Assembly: GCA_022560025.1 (NCBI GenBank) | Contig: JAFISE010000296.1 | Location: 1-27,961 of the forward strand | Direction of reading: 5' to 3' | Source of the DNA: Stagonosporopsis chrysanthemi | Taxonomy: Eukaryota > Ascomycota > Dothideomycetes > Pleosporales > Didymellaceae | DNA: 27,961 nucleotides | Translations under genes and position numbers: made by a program | Shown here: piece after piece, positions 1-12,000 of the stretch | How positions within the stretch are numbered: position 1 is the stretch's first letter | Layout: every line of letters begins with the position of its first letter | Notes under the pieces: generated by a model | The model's input: the letters and a program-made list of their open reading frames with translations, nothing else | Databases searched by the model: none | What the model was told of the DNA's origin: nothing

Positions 1-8
1 AGGTAGCA

Positions 9-2351
9 ATGATACCAAAGGCAGGGAAGGCAGACTACACATCGCCACGCTCCTGGAGGCCTATAGCGCTCCTCTCCTGCATTGGAAAAGGACTTGAACA
101 GACTGTGGCTAGACGAATAGCTTGGACGGCTATGATACACAAGATCCTCAGCCCCCAGCACAGCAGCGCCCTCCTAAAGCGCTCTGCAGCAGACCTTACT
201 GCAGCGCTCACCTACGACACTAAGGCAGCATAGGCCTATAGAAAGCATGTCACAATGGTTACTCTTGACGTGCAAGGCGCCTTTGACGCCCTTCTTAAGA
301 ACCAACTGCTGCACCAGATGGCCCAGCAGGGTTGGCCACAAGGGACGCTGCGCTTTGTAGACTCGTTCCTCACCAACCGCAGGATCCAAGTCTGCCTAGG
401 CCAGGTTACTACCCCTAGCTACCCAGTTGCCTGTGGCACTCCCTAAGGCTCGCCGCTCTCACCTATCTTGTATACACTGTACCTAGCTGAGCTACTTGCT
501 ATGGACACTAAACAGAGGTTTGGGTACGCTGACGACATATGCCTATACTAAGCCTCACACTCTATGGACGACAACGTTGAGCTGCTGGCAACAGATCTGA
601 GGCAGATCTGAGCATAGGGGGAGGCTAACAAGGTTACCTTTGCCCCAGAGAAGCAAGAGATGATCCACCTAACTAGACAGCGTAGCAGCTATGCCCCTCC
701 CTGTATAGTAGACAAGCAGCTCACGATCCACCTAATCCCCCCAGGAGGAGAGAACAGCCAGCCTGCCCTGCGGTGGCTAGGAGTCTGGTTTGACTGCAGA
801 CTTACTTTTAGAAGACATGTAGCCACGCGCACTGCAAAAGCTGCAAAGGTAGCCTATTATATCTGCAGCCTAGCAAGAACCACCTACGGACTGCTAGCCA
901 GCTCCCTCTGCAAGGCTACTATTGCCTGTGTATACCTATTACTTCTGTATGGGAGTGAGTGCTGGTACAGAGGTCGCACTAAGGAGCCAAACACACTTAA
1001 GCTAGGCAGGCCACAACAGGTCAGCGCCTACGTTGGATGGCACATAGCTGCTATAGACAAGACACTAGCTATAGCAGCAAGAGGCGTCTTGCTGGTGTGG
1101 AGAACAACCCCTACAGCAACGCTTTTCCGAGACGCCGGACTGCTATCTGCACAGGCAGCACTAGAGGAAGCCAAACTTAGATTTGCAACCCACCTGCGCA
1201 CTATAGACGCTAATCACCCTCTAACTAGGCGCACAGCAGTGCAGGTAGTTAATAGAGGCGTGAAAACTGGACGGCCCCAACAAGTCAAGACTAAAGTCTA
1301 ACAGATAGCAGCTCTCCTGCCAGAGATCCCTAGGACTACACTGTCAGCTCCACACTACTCAAAAGGCTGCTAAACAGACCCAACGTTTGGCCTAGACAAG
1401 AAGACAGCTGCGAAGGCATTCAACGAATGGTGGGCTTAGCTTCTAATCACAGACGTCACGATCTTCTTAGATGGCTCTGAGCAGTACACAAAAGAAGGAG
1501 AGAAGTAAGTTACCTATGGCTTCGCATTGTACTAGAACAGAAAACAAACACATCAAGGACGCAGCTTACTCAACCCTACCTCACACGTCTTTGACGCTGA
1601 GGCAGTAGGCGCATAGAGAGGCCTCTAACACACCATAAGACAACCAGCACTCAGAACTCGCCAAATCTGGCTGTGCATAGACAGCACCTCAGTTATATAG
1701 GGCCTCAGGGGCGACGCACCACCTACCTCTCAATGGGCCTTCCTTGAGTGCTATGGAGCGATAGAGACACACGACATTACAATCAAATAGGCACCTAGAC
1801 ACTAGGGTATTGAAGGGAACGAAGCAGCAGACAGACTAGCCAACCTAGAAGCTCAACACCTATCAGCCTCAAATAGAAAAGCTGCTGCACCTACACTCTC
1901 AGGCATCAAGACAATAGCTCAAAAGGCATTGCGTCACACACAACTAAGCTGGTGGTCTGACAGGAAGCTAAAACTCTCCAAGTAGTATAAGGGATGGGAC
2001 TTAGACTATGCACTACGTTGCTGCCCAAAGGAACTAGACCTACCAAGAGCCACCCTAGCTAGGCTACTTTCTATCCGATCTAGACACGGAGACTTTACAT
2101 GGTACTATCAAAAGTATAGCTATTAGGACAGAAGCCTTACCTGTCTGTGCAAGAAGGACAAGACACCAGAGCACCTTGCGCTCTGCTGCAAGACCAGAGG
2201 TACCTTTAGTAGATGGCCACTGCGACTGCCTTTACCACCAACTAGCCAGGCTGAAGGCCTAGCCTACACTGCAACGCTAGTAGGGGACCTAGATGCCTTT
2301 GCAGCCTTTATTAAACTCACCCAATATTACACTAAGATCTGCCCCTGCTAG
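9..2351 (+). pseudogene. LINE copy 1 ORF2: reverse transcriptase - RNase H - zinc motif, nonsense-riddled
   Basis: This ORF2 would reverse-transcribe the element RNA at a nicked target. One reading frame runs from position 9 to 2351, broken by stops but by no frameshift I can see (for example at 231, 444, 549, 609, 615 and 1299). The RT core is recognisable from SWRPIALLSCIGKGLE onward, followed by VTLDVQGAFDALL. The catalytic YADD box is intact at 525-536. RNase H acidic residues are visible as CIDS (D at 1680-1682), DAEAV (E at 1599-1601) and NEAADRLA (D at 1830-1832). A C-terminal CxC...H...C cluster lies near 2143-2200. Stops sit where Trp or Gln is expected, for example RH-stop-GIEGNEAADR, as RIP would produce. 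The N-terminal endonuclease is off the window. The true C-terminus is uncertain because the TAG at 2349 may itself be a mutated codon. Confidence 0.9.
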
Positions 2352-2419
2352 CTATAGCAGCCTAGCAACAGCAGCACCTGGCGGAACCAGGCCCAGCACA
2401 ATGACTGCAGCACTACTCC

Positions 2420-2490
2420 CTACCTCCCCCCTACCTCCTCCCCCTACCTCCTCCCCCTACCTCTATACCTTATTCTCTCTTCCTCTCTCT
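2420..2490 (+). repeat. Pyrimidine-rich 3' UTR tract of LINE copy 1 with 13-bp tandem units
   Basis: The + strand is almost pure C/T. It includes two perfect 13-bp units of CTACCTCCTCCCC (2431-2443 and 2444-2456), a related shorter unit before them and a partial unit after. The same UTR position in the other copies holds other pyrimidine tracts: about 8690-8750, 12690-12780 (long T runs) and 19470-19560. The tract is therefore a regular but fast-evolving part of this LINE 3' UTR. Its function is unknown. Confidence 0.8.
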
Positions 2491-2999
2491 TGGCTCACAG
2501 ATGCCTCAAAACACAAGGAAACCACCCTAATATACATACTCTACTTAGTCTCCTCAACTGGAAGAGGAGCTGTAGCCCTAAAATAGTAGCAATACTCGCG
2601 CAGGCAAGAAATGCTCTCTAAGGTTGTGGCAACACTGTAATTCCATAGCTTAGCACGTCGTAGATGCCCCTCAGGAGGCGAGATAAAGGACTTATTCCTC
2701 ATCACCAGACGTAAAATGAATACCAACTAACCAACCCCTCTAACCTTACACCTTTACTAATCTTTTGATTTTTAGACTTCCTTTACAGAGGCTCTAAATA
2801 TCTCAGCAACCAATCTAGCTTACTGCAGCTACTCTAGGAGTACCTCTAGCGTCTGCCTAGCCCCCCTGCGCGACGCGCAAGGGAGCTTAATAAGATAGCA
2901 GAGCCTCCCTTTTCTTATTACACAGAGTCTCCTAACCCTAAGTCCCCTTAGCAGCTTAATACCTGCGCCTCAAGACAGCTTTAGAGAGATGTACACTAC

Positions 3000-4700
3000 T
3001 AAGCACCCCTGCTAAGCTGCTAGAACCCTAGTAAAGGCGCTCTTAAACCTTAAGTCTCTAATGCTATTTAACGCTATATTACTAAGACTTAGCAGATTAC
3101 CTAGCTATAGAACAATATTACTGCTGCCTTTGCTGCAGCCGTAGATTAACACGCGCAGGGCTACACTAACTCTAAAGAAGCTAAGATTGCAGAGAAGCTG
3201 CAGCAGAGAGTTATCTACGCCCTGACCTTGCTCTCTCTAAGCAACTCCCCTAGCAGCGTACACTAGAGCAGCAATGCTAGCTACAGCAACTCTAAGAGCT
3301 AGGACTTAGGATGCTACTCTTAGGTAGATGTAGCTAGAGACCCTTAAATATTAGGTAGGGGAGACAGCTAACCCCTAATCCCTGCTAGATTACAGCCTGC
3401 CCTTGCAGCTAAGCTAAAAGAAGACAACTAAATTTTTATAGCTATCTCTAATCTAGTTATATAACTACAACAACCTTTACTATTTATAGTAAGTGTCACG
3501 GTTGAGGGCATCTCCTGCCTCACATGCAGTTTCACCTCACCTCTGGTGAGACGAGGCTGCCTCTCCTGCACTAGCGCTGTTTACAGCTACCCATGTATAC
3601 ATACTGTTCGTAGCTTCACACAATACAACCTCAGTTCAATCCTCAAATCTTCCCGCACTGCTTGCACTCACTGCGACAGTAAGGCAGGCAATCTATAAAA
3701 GTATAAGAAGAATTACCTTTAAAGATGTACCTACTGTGTTACTTATTAACACAGGCTAGGCAATTACCTTAGCTAACTAGAATATCTAGCAGCAACTTCT
3801 TACTCTAGAAAACTAGGAACTTTTAATACAAGCTCTAGACAGAGATGCAGTTAGGACTCTAGAACGCTAGATTAACTATGTAGTATAAAGAGTACCTAGC
3901 TCTTTTTAGACTCTAGACAGCACTAAACTACCTACTACTACTTAGCTAGTAGAAGAAGAGGTCTGCTTACAAACAGGCAAGCAGCCTGTTAGCTATAGAA
4001 CCTTACAATACAGAGTAAATTAGAATTGTCTAACTACCTAGATTATATTATACAAGGAGCTAGTCTGCTTATTCTAGCTTTTTAGCACTAGCTAATTTTT
4101 AAAGGAAATCTATAAACACCTAACTATACAGTAATATAACTTAGGCTGCTAGCAATACTGTAATACTACTTACTATATATAAGTAGTCTATTGTACGCAC
4201 TGTAAAGACTGTACAGATAGACACTAAGAGCTTTATAGGGACAACTGTCTTTATAAAGCTAAGTGTGCTAACTGCTATAGCTTATACCTAGCTAGTTACT
4301 CTAACTACTCTGCTGCTTCTTGCTAGGTATATAGACACATAATTAAGCCTACTATAACTAAACTAAATGCTGTCTACTGCGCAGGCAGAGTAATATACTA
4401 GTATCTCTACAGAACAGTAGAAGAGACTCTTAACTAGGCAACGCTGCTGCACAAGGAAACCCCCCTAGAGGCCCTTTAAGAGATCTTAGCTGCTTACCTT
4501 CCTTCTTAGAAGTAAGCACTAGAGGAAGACAGCAAGACAGCTACAAACAGAACAAGCAGCGCCTTACAGGTATCCTTACCTACTACTAGTAGAAAGAAGA
4601 GACTAAGACAGGCTGCTACAGGCTGTGTAAACCTAAATGTAAGGAACATGTCTGCTAATAGTCTACTCCTATAATTAACTATCTACACTAACTTCTCTAT
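3000..4700 (+). pseudogene. LINE copy 2 ORF1 (Gag-like, zinc knuckles), split by an LTR
   Basis: ORF1 of such LINEs encodes an RNA-binding chaperone that packages element RNA. A coherent but stop-filled frame is readable before the LTR (for example SKEAKIAEKLQQRV near 3170-3211) and after it (for example VPSSF, EEEVCLQTGKQPVS near 3960-3995). The two halves are in different frames of the window. They join into one frame if the 185-bp LTR and one 5-bp target duplication are removed, since 190 leaves remainder 1 when divided by 3. Between about 4147 and 4320 lies a cysteine/histidine-rich segment (CTHCKDC, KAKCANC) typical of CCHC knuckles. Start and end are approximate because RIP has destroyed the boundary codons. 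The Gag-like call rests on the knuckles and on position upstream of ORF2. Confidence 0.75.
3494..3678. mobile_element. Solo LTR (185 bp), probably Ty3/Gypsy-type, in LINE ORF1
   Basis: The segment begins TGTCACGG and ends CTGCGACA, giving the TG...CA ends and short inverted TGTC/GACA termini of an LTR. It is flanked by a perfect 5-bp duplication, GTAAG, at 3489-3493 and 3679-3683. Copy 4 lacks it at the matching place. Removing it with one duplication restores the ORF1 frame (codons gta agg cag gca). It is rich in CA, TG and CG dinucleotides although its host LINE is RIP-depleted of them. It therefore arrived after the host copy was mutated, or escaped RIP as a short single-copy remnant. No internal retrotransposon sequence is present, so it is a solo LTR left by LTR-LTR recombination. 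The Ty3/Gypsy assignment is inferred from the terminal sequence only. Confidence 0.85.
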
Positions 4701-4799
4701 CTTAAAAAGAGAAGACACTAGTATAAGTAATAAACTACTATCTATATATTAAAATATACTTATATACTCTCTGCCTACAACAGGCAATAATAGCCTAGC

Positions 4800-7700
4800 T
4801 AGCAAGGAAACTAACTCTGCGTATACTAGGCTAATGTTAGCAGGAGCTCTCTCTGCTACATTACTATATTAGAAGTAGCCTTCTAGAAGAGTATAGACAT
4901 AGTATGCATCTAAGAGCTCTTTACTTGTGCTAACTTAAAGACCTCTACTTACCCTAGCTTTAGACACCTTGCACCTATTAGCACCTAGGACGCTCCTAAC
5001 ACACTAGGCTTAGCCTGCCCTAAGGTAATAACCTATATCTGCAAAGAATACTACTTTAAACTCTAGGCTAAAGAAAGCCTTAATTACCTAGATCTGCTGT
5101 AGACTGTTATAAACAGAGTCTTAATACTAAACTACTACAGATAGCTACTTACTCTAGATATACTCTAATACGTTACACACCTTACACTTCTCTAATACTG
5201 TCTTGTAGAGAGAGACTTTAATATTAGATATAAATCCTTTAAACCTAATATTACTGCAGCCTATAGCAGTATAGAGCTTACTAATTAGGCTGCTACTGCC
5301 TCTATAAACTATATTAGCGTGCTAGAAGTGCTAACACACTGCGCTAGCTATGTTATTAATCTAACCTTCTCTAACGTCCTATTTGCCTACTCTGCTATAG
5401 ACGCTAGCATGCACAGCAGGTTAGACTACAAGACAATAGTAACTTCTGTTCCTACTTATATATTAGGCACACTATAGCTAGACTAGTATTACTACAGAGT
5501 CTTAGAGGCAAGCCTACTAAAGTTCTCTAAGCTAATAGAGATAGGTATCTAGAGAATCCTAGACCTGCTTGTAGTACAGAATGTAGCGCGACTAGACAAC
5601 TGCGTAATACTGCTAATAGAGACAATGCAGCACTCTGTACAAACTATAGGCAAGCCTAACTGTAAAGAAAGACGCACTACGCTATAGTAGACTAGAGAGT
5701 GCAAGACTACCTACTAAGCTTACAAGCGCGCTAGACAGCGATGCTTAGGCTGTCTTCTACTAGAAGAAACACAAGCCTTTAAGATTGTTGTTAGACAGGC
5801 TAAGAGGCAGTACTAGAGGCACGTTATTAACAACACAAAGGACAATAAGGACCTCTTTAAAGTTATTATGTAGCATAAGCTTACGCTAGAGAACTAGGAC
5901 ACTCTACTTATAGTTAACAATATAGTTATTTCTAAGTTCTTAGAGAAGGCTAAGGTGCTTAGAGAAGAAGTCCTTAATTAGTATACAGTAGAAGATAACC
6001 TCTAACACTACCTAGAGTAGGAGACTGCAACTACTCTTTCTTAGAGCACACACATCTTACTAAAGGAAGCTAAACAAAACACAATAAGAGTCTCTAGCAC
6101 CTTGCTAAGTACTAACTACTTTACTGTGCAGCTGCTCTGCGCCTGCTAGGCTTAGGTTAGAGAGCTTATACAAAGGATCTTCTAGCAGTGCCTTAAACTT
6201 AACTACTTCTTAGCACAGTAGAAGCTCGCAGAGGTAGCAATAATACTAAAGATAGAGAAGACAGATTGCACGTTGCCTTAATCCTAGAGACCTATTGCAC
6301 TCCTCTCTTGCATTAGAAAAGGACTTAAACAAACAGTAGCTAGAAGAATTGCATAGACTGCTATAACCTATAAGATCCTTAGCCCCTAGTATAGAGGGGC
6401 TCTCCTAAAGCGCTTAGCAGCTAATCTTACTACAGCGCTTACTTACAACACTAAAGCTGCGTAAGCACTTAATTAACACGTTACAATAATTACTCTAGAC
6501 GTGCAAGGCGCTTTTAATACTCTTCTTAAGAATTGCCTACTATATTAAATAGCTAGGCAGAAGTAGCTGCAAGAGACTATCCTCTTTGTAGACTTGTTCC
6601 TTACTAATTAGAGGGTCTAAGTCTGCCTTAGCTAGGTTACAACTCTTAGCTACCTAGTTGCTTATAGTACGCTCTAAGGCTTACCCCTCTTCTTAGTTCT
6701 GTACACACTATACCTAGCAGAGCTACTTTCTATAGACATAAGACAACAGTTTAGATATGCAGACAATATATGTCTATACTAGGCTTTGCACTTAATAGAC
6801 ATTAATATTAAGCTCTTAGCAGCAGATCTAAGGTAGATTAGAGTATAAGGCAATGCTAATAAGGTTACCTTTGCCTTAGAGAAACAGGAAATAATACACC
6901 TTACTAGACAGCAGAGTAGCTATGCCTCTCCCTGTGTAGTAGACAAGCAGCTTATAATCTACTCTATCTTCCTAGGCAGAGAATATAGCTAGCTAGCTCT
7001 ATAGTAGCTAGGCGTGTAGTTTGATTGCAGACTTACTTTTAGACAATATATAGCTATACGCACTGTAAAAGCTGCTTAGGTAGCCTAGTATATCTGTAGT
7101 CTTGCAAAGACTATATATAGACTACTAGCTAGCTCCCTATACAAAGCTACTATTACCTGTGTATACCTGTCTCTCTTATATAGAGCTAAGTGCTAGTACA
7201 GAAGCTGTACTAAACTGCTATGCTTACTTAAACCTAGCAAGCTAATAGAGGTTAGCGCCTACGTAGGATAGCACGTAGCTGCTATTGACAAGGTACTTAC
7301 TATAGCTGTAAGAGGCATACTTCTAGTGTAAAGAACAACTCTTACAGCTACGCTCTTTAGAGACGCTAGACTGCTGTCTGCAGTAGTAGCCCTAGAAGAA
7401 GCTAAACTCTAATTTGCAGCCTATCTACGCACTGTAGACACAGAACACCCTCTAACTAGCTGTACTGCTATCTCTAAAGTAAACAGAGGCAAGAAAGTAA
7501 GTTAACCTTAGCAAGTGCAGACTAGACTCTAACACATAGGGTCCCTTCTGCTAGAGATTCTAAGGACAACGCTAACAGCGCCCTACTACTTGCCTAGCTG
7601 TTAAGCAGACCTAACGCTTAGCATAGACAAGAAGACTGCAGCTAAAGCCTTTAAGAAATAGTAGGCTTAGCTACTACTGTTAGACGTGACTATCTTCTTA

Positions 7701-8580
7701 GATAGCTCTAAACAACACACAAGAGATAGAGAAAAGTAGGTTATATATAGCTTTGCAGTGTATTAGAACAGAAAGCAGCTACAGAGCAGCTGCAGGTTAC
7801 TCTACTTAACCTTGCACATCTTTAATGCTAAGGCAGTAAGAGCATAGAGAGGCCTCTAGCATACTGTGTAGCAACTAGATCTTAGTATCTGCTAGATCTA
7901 GCTTTGTATTGACAGCACCTTAGTAATCTAGTGCCTTAGGGGCGCTGCCTCTCTTACCTTACAGTAGGCATTTCTAAAGTGCTACAGCGCTATAGAAACC
8001 TACAATATCTCTATTAAATAGGCCTCTAGGCACTAAGGAATTAAAAAGAACAAGGCTGCTAACAGACTAGCTAACCTAGAAGCCTAGCACCTATTGCCTC
8101 TAGTTAGGAAAGCTGCTATACCTACACTCTTAGGCATTAAGTTAGTTGCACGCAAAGGACTGTGTAGCACACAACAGACCTAGTAGTTAGACAAGAAGAC
8201 AAAACTATCTAGATAGTATAAGCGCTAGGACCTAGACTACGCACTACGCTGTAGACTAAGAGAGCTAGACCTGCTAAGAGCTACGTTGGCTAGACTGCTT
8301 TCTATTTAATCTATGCATAGAGACTTTGCCTAGTACTACTACAAGTTCTATTATAGCAATACAAACTTCTCTTGCTTATATAGAAGTAACAAGACGCTAG
8401 AGCACCTTGTGCTATGCTGCAAGACCTTAGGGGCCTTTAGCTAATAGCTACTTTAACTACCTACACTACTGTCTAGCTAGGCTAACAGCCTTGCATACAC
8501 TACAGCTCTTATAGCAGACTCTAAGGCTTTTAAAGCCTTTATCTAGCTTACGCAGTACTATACTAAGGTCTGTCCCTAGT
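4800..8580 (+). pseudogene. LINE copy 2 ORF2: APE endonuclease - RT - RNase H, nonsense-riddled
   Basis: The predicted protein would nick target DNA and prime reverse transcription there. The endonuclease part is readable from about 4880 (SIDIVCI) through the GDFN-like segment (VERDFNIRYKSF near 5205-5240) and INLTFSNVLFA near 5355-5390. The RT catalytic box is at 6756-6767 but reads YADN, so the second catalytic Asp is lost. RNase H is marked by the Asp at 7911-7913. These checkpoints are in the same frame (4986, 6756 and 7911 are all multiples of 3), so nearly 3 kb has no net indel while stops abound. Exact start and stop codons cannot be fixed. Non-functional. Confidence 0.87.
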
Positions 8581-9006
8581 AGCAACTACTGCCTAGCAAT
8601 AGCAGAGCAGTAAAAGAGGCTACCTACCTAGCCCTAGTGTAGCACCTAGCAACACTAGGTCTAGCAGTACAACGCTTTAACACTCTTTACCTACCTACCT
8701 TTCTCTTTACTCTTCTACTCTTACTACTTTTCTCTTTTCTTCTTGTACAGTATAAAGATGCCTTTAAATGTAAGAGATTTTCTCTAATAAATACAAACTG
8801 CTTAGTCTCTCTAACTAGACAGAGAGCTGTAGCTCTAACATAGTAGCAATACCTGCGTACGCAAGAAATGCTTTCTAAGGTAGTGTGCTAGCACTGTAAT
8901 TCTATAGCTTAGCACGTTATATATGCTCTTTAGGAGGCAAGATAGTAGACGTATTCTTTATTAACTAGACGTAAAATAAATACTAACTAACTAACCCTTC
9001 TAACCT

Positions 9007-12000
9007 AATTAGCACCTAGGATGCCCTTAACGTACTAGGCTCAACCTGCCCTAAGGTAATAATATATATCTGCAAAGAGTACTACCTTAAACTCTAGGCT
9101 AAAGAAAGCTTTAATTACCTAGACCTGCTATAGGCTGTTGTAAACAGAGTCTCTATACTAAACTACTACAGACAGCTATACACCCCTAGCGTAATATAGT
9201 ATGTTACGTATCTAACGCTCTTTTAATAGTACTTTATAGAGAGTAACTCTAACGCTAAGCACAAGTTCTTTAACCTAGCTGCTAGCGTAGCTAACAAGAG
9301 TGCTAAGCTAGCTAGATAGGCTGCTGCTGCCTCTATAGACTATATTAGCATCCTAAGACAGCTAATACACTAAGTAGGCTAGGTTATTAACTTTACTTTT
9401 TTTAACTTTCTATTTGCTTAATTACAAGTTAATACAAGTATATACAGTAGTTTAGACTACAAGACAATAGTAACTTATATTCTTATCTTTACAAGAAGTA
9501 TATAGCACCTAGATTAATACTACTACTAAGTTATAGAAGTAAGCCTACCTAAGTTTACAAAGCTTGTTAAGATAGGTATCTAGGATATCTTAGACCTACT
9601 TAGGGCTTAAAGTGCAGCACAGCTTAATAGATACGTTATAATACTAATAGAGGCAGTTTAGCACTCTATAAAGATAGTAGGCAAGCTAGATTATAAGCAA
9701 GGATATGCTATACTGTAGTAGACAAAGAAGTGCAAGACAGCCTACTAAGCTTACAAACATGCTAGACAGCACTGTAGTAGCAGCGCTTTATTAGAAGAAA
9801 CATAAACCTTTAAGACAACAGTCTAACAAGCTAAAAGACAATACTAGAGATATATCCTTAACAATACTAAAGACAGTAAAGATCTATTTAAAGTAGTTGC
9901 CTAGTATAAGCTTATACTAAACTATTAGAACACTTCTCTTATAGTAGATAGCAAAACAATATCTAACTCTCTAGAGAAAGTAGAAGCACTTTAAGAGTAA
10001 GTCCTTAACTACTACACAGTAGAAGACAACCTTAGCTACTAACTAGAGCAAGAAGCAATAGCGCCTCTCTCTTAGAGTATATACATCTTACTAGAAGAAG
10101 CTAAGTAAAATATAATAGGGGTCTTAAGCACTTTACTAAGAACAGACTACTCTACTGTGCAACTGCTCTGTGCCTACTAGGCCTAAGTAAGAGAACTTAT
10201 ACAACAAATCTTCTAGTAATACCTTTAACTTAACTACTTTTTAGGCTAGTAGAAGCTTGCAGAAGTAGCTATAATACTTAAGGTAAGAAAGAAAGATTAG
10301 ACGTTACTCTAATCTTAAAGACCTATAGCACTCTTCTCTTGTATTAGAAAGAGCTTTAAAAAAACAGTAGCTAGAAGAATTGTATAGACTGCTATAACCT
10401 ATAAGATTCTTAGCTCTTAGTATAAAGGCGCCCTCTTAAAGCGCTTTGCTATAGATCTAACTGTAGTGTTTACTTACAACACAGAAGCAGTATAAGTAAA
10501 AGGCTAGCATGTTATAATAGTAACCTTAGACATACAAGGTACCTTTAACACTCTCTTTAAGAACTACCTACTATACTAGATAGTCTAACAGGGCTAGCCT
10601 TAAAAGACTCTCTTCTTTGTTAACTCTTTCCTTACTAATTAAAGAGTTTAAGTCTGCTTAGACTAAGTTACTACTCCTAGCTACTTAGTTGCCTGTAGCA
10701 CACTATAGGGCTTACCTCTTTTCTTAGTCTTGTATACACTGTATCTAGCAGAGCTGCTGTCTATAAATACAAAGAAGAGATTTAGATACGTAGATAATAT
10801 ATACTTATATTAGGCCTTGCACTCTCTTAATAAGAATGTCTAGCTCCTAGCAGCAGACTTATAATAGATTAAAGCATAGAGCACAGCTAATAAGGTTACC
10901 TTTGCCCTAGAAAATTAAGAAACAATCTACCTTACTTAATAAAAGAGCAGCTACGCACTACTCTGTGTAGTAGACAGATATCTTACAATCTATCTAATCT
11001 TACTAAATATATTAAGAACCTAGCTAGCCTTCTAATAGCTAGAGATCTAGTTTAACTGTAAGCTTATCTTTAAGCGCTATATAGCTACATATAATGTAAA
11101 AGCAGCTAAGGTAGCTTATTATATTTGTAGCTTAGTAAATACAGCCTATAGACTACTAGCTAGCTCTTTTTACAAAGCTATAATAACCTGTATATACCTA
11201 TCTTTTCTATATAGAGCTAAGTGCTAGTATAAAGGTTATATAAAGCTTCTATGCACACTAAAACCTAGTAGACCTATAGAGGTTAGTACTTATATAGAGT
11301 AGTATATAGGGGTTATAGATAAAACACTAGCTATAGTAGCTAGAGAGATTCTCTTAGTATAGTAAACAACTCTTATTACTACTCTCTTCTAAGACACTAG
11401 ACTACTCTCTGCTACTAATATATTAGAAGAAGCTAAACTCTGCTTTATAACACATCTACGCATAATAAATACAGAATACCTACTTACTAGCTGTATAGCA
11501 GCTATAAAAATAAGTATAGGCAGGTTAGCTAGAAAGCTGCAGTAAATGCAGACTAAAGTCTAGTACCTAGGATCTCTACTGCCTAAGATTCCTAGAATAA
11601 CACTATTAGCTCCTTACTACTTACCTAGCTACTAAACAGACTTAATAATAGGTATAGATAAAAAGAGTGTAGTAAAGGCATTCTAAGAATAGTAGGCTAA
11701 CTTTCTACCTTTAGACGTTGCTATCTTTTTAAATAGATCTAAACAGTACATAAAAGACAAAGAAAAGCAGGTTACTTATAGCTTTGCAGTATATTAAAAT
11801 AGAAAGTAACTGCAGACTAAACGTAGCTTACTCTACTCTACTGCACACGTCTTTAATATAGAGGCTATTAGAGTATAGAGAGGCCTCTAACACACTATTA
11901 GACAGCTAGTACTTTATACTTGCTAAATCTAGCTATATATAGACAGTACCTTAGTTATATAGTGCTTTAAGAGCGTTATACTCTCTACCTTATAATAAGC

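Larger units (their letters stand above)
1..2746 (+). mobile_element. LINE copy 1, 3' part (Tad1/I-type non-LTR retrotransposon), least decayed
   Basis: This is the 3' part of a non-LTR retrotransposon cut by the left window edge, so ORF1 and the endonuclease domain lie outside. It contains reverse transcriptase, RNase H and a C-terminal zinc motif, then a 3' UTR. The UTR has a pyrimidine-rich stretch (about 2420-2490), a block shared with the other three copies (about 2586-2720), and a short CTAA-type tail ending in CCTCTAACCT at 2746. Copy 2 starts directly after it. Many TGG, CAG and CA dinucleotides survive, so it is the youngest or least RIP-mutated member of the array. It resembles Tad1-clade elements because the fuller copies add an APE-type endonuclease and a zinc-knuckle ORF1. 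The clade assignment is inference; the LINE identity is firm. Confidence 0.93.
2747..9006 (+). mobile_element. LINE copy 2, full length, heavily RIP-mutated, carrying a solo LTR
   Basis: This is a complete element of about 6.07 kb once the 190-bp LTR insertion (185 bp plus 5-bp duplication) is discounted. Order: 5' region (2747 to about 3000, with a CG-rich imperfect palindrome at 2864-2883), ORF1 with zinc knuckles, ORF2 with endonuclease, RT and RNase H, a pyrimidine tract (about 8690-8750), a conserved 3' block (about 8843-8985), then ACTAACTAACTAA and CCCTTCTAACCT ending at 9006. The 5' end is placed by comparison with copy 4, which starts with similar sequence after the tail of copy 3. 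Mutation is intermediate between copy 1 and copies 3 and 4. Some sites keep a CpA where copies 3 and 4 already have TpA. Confidence 0.9.

Noticed and set aside
2735..2750. CCTCTAACC tails resemble telomeric CCCTAA repeats, suggesting telomere-targeted elements.
   Set aside because: No perfect telomeric repeat run is present, and the microsatellite is ACTA/CTAA. Its resemblance to telomeric sequence is only partial.
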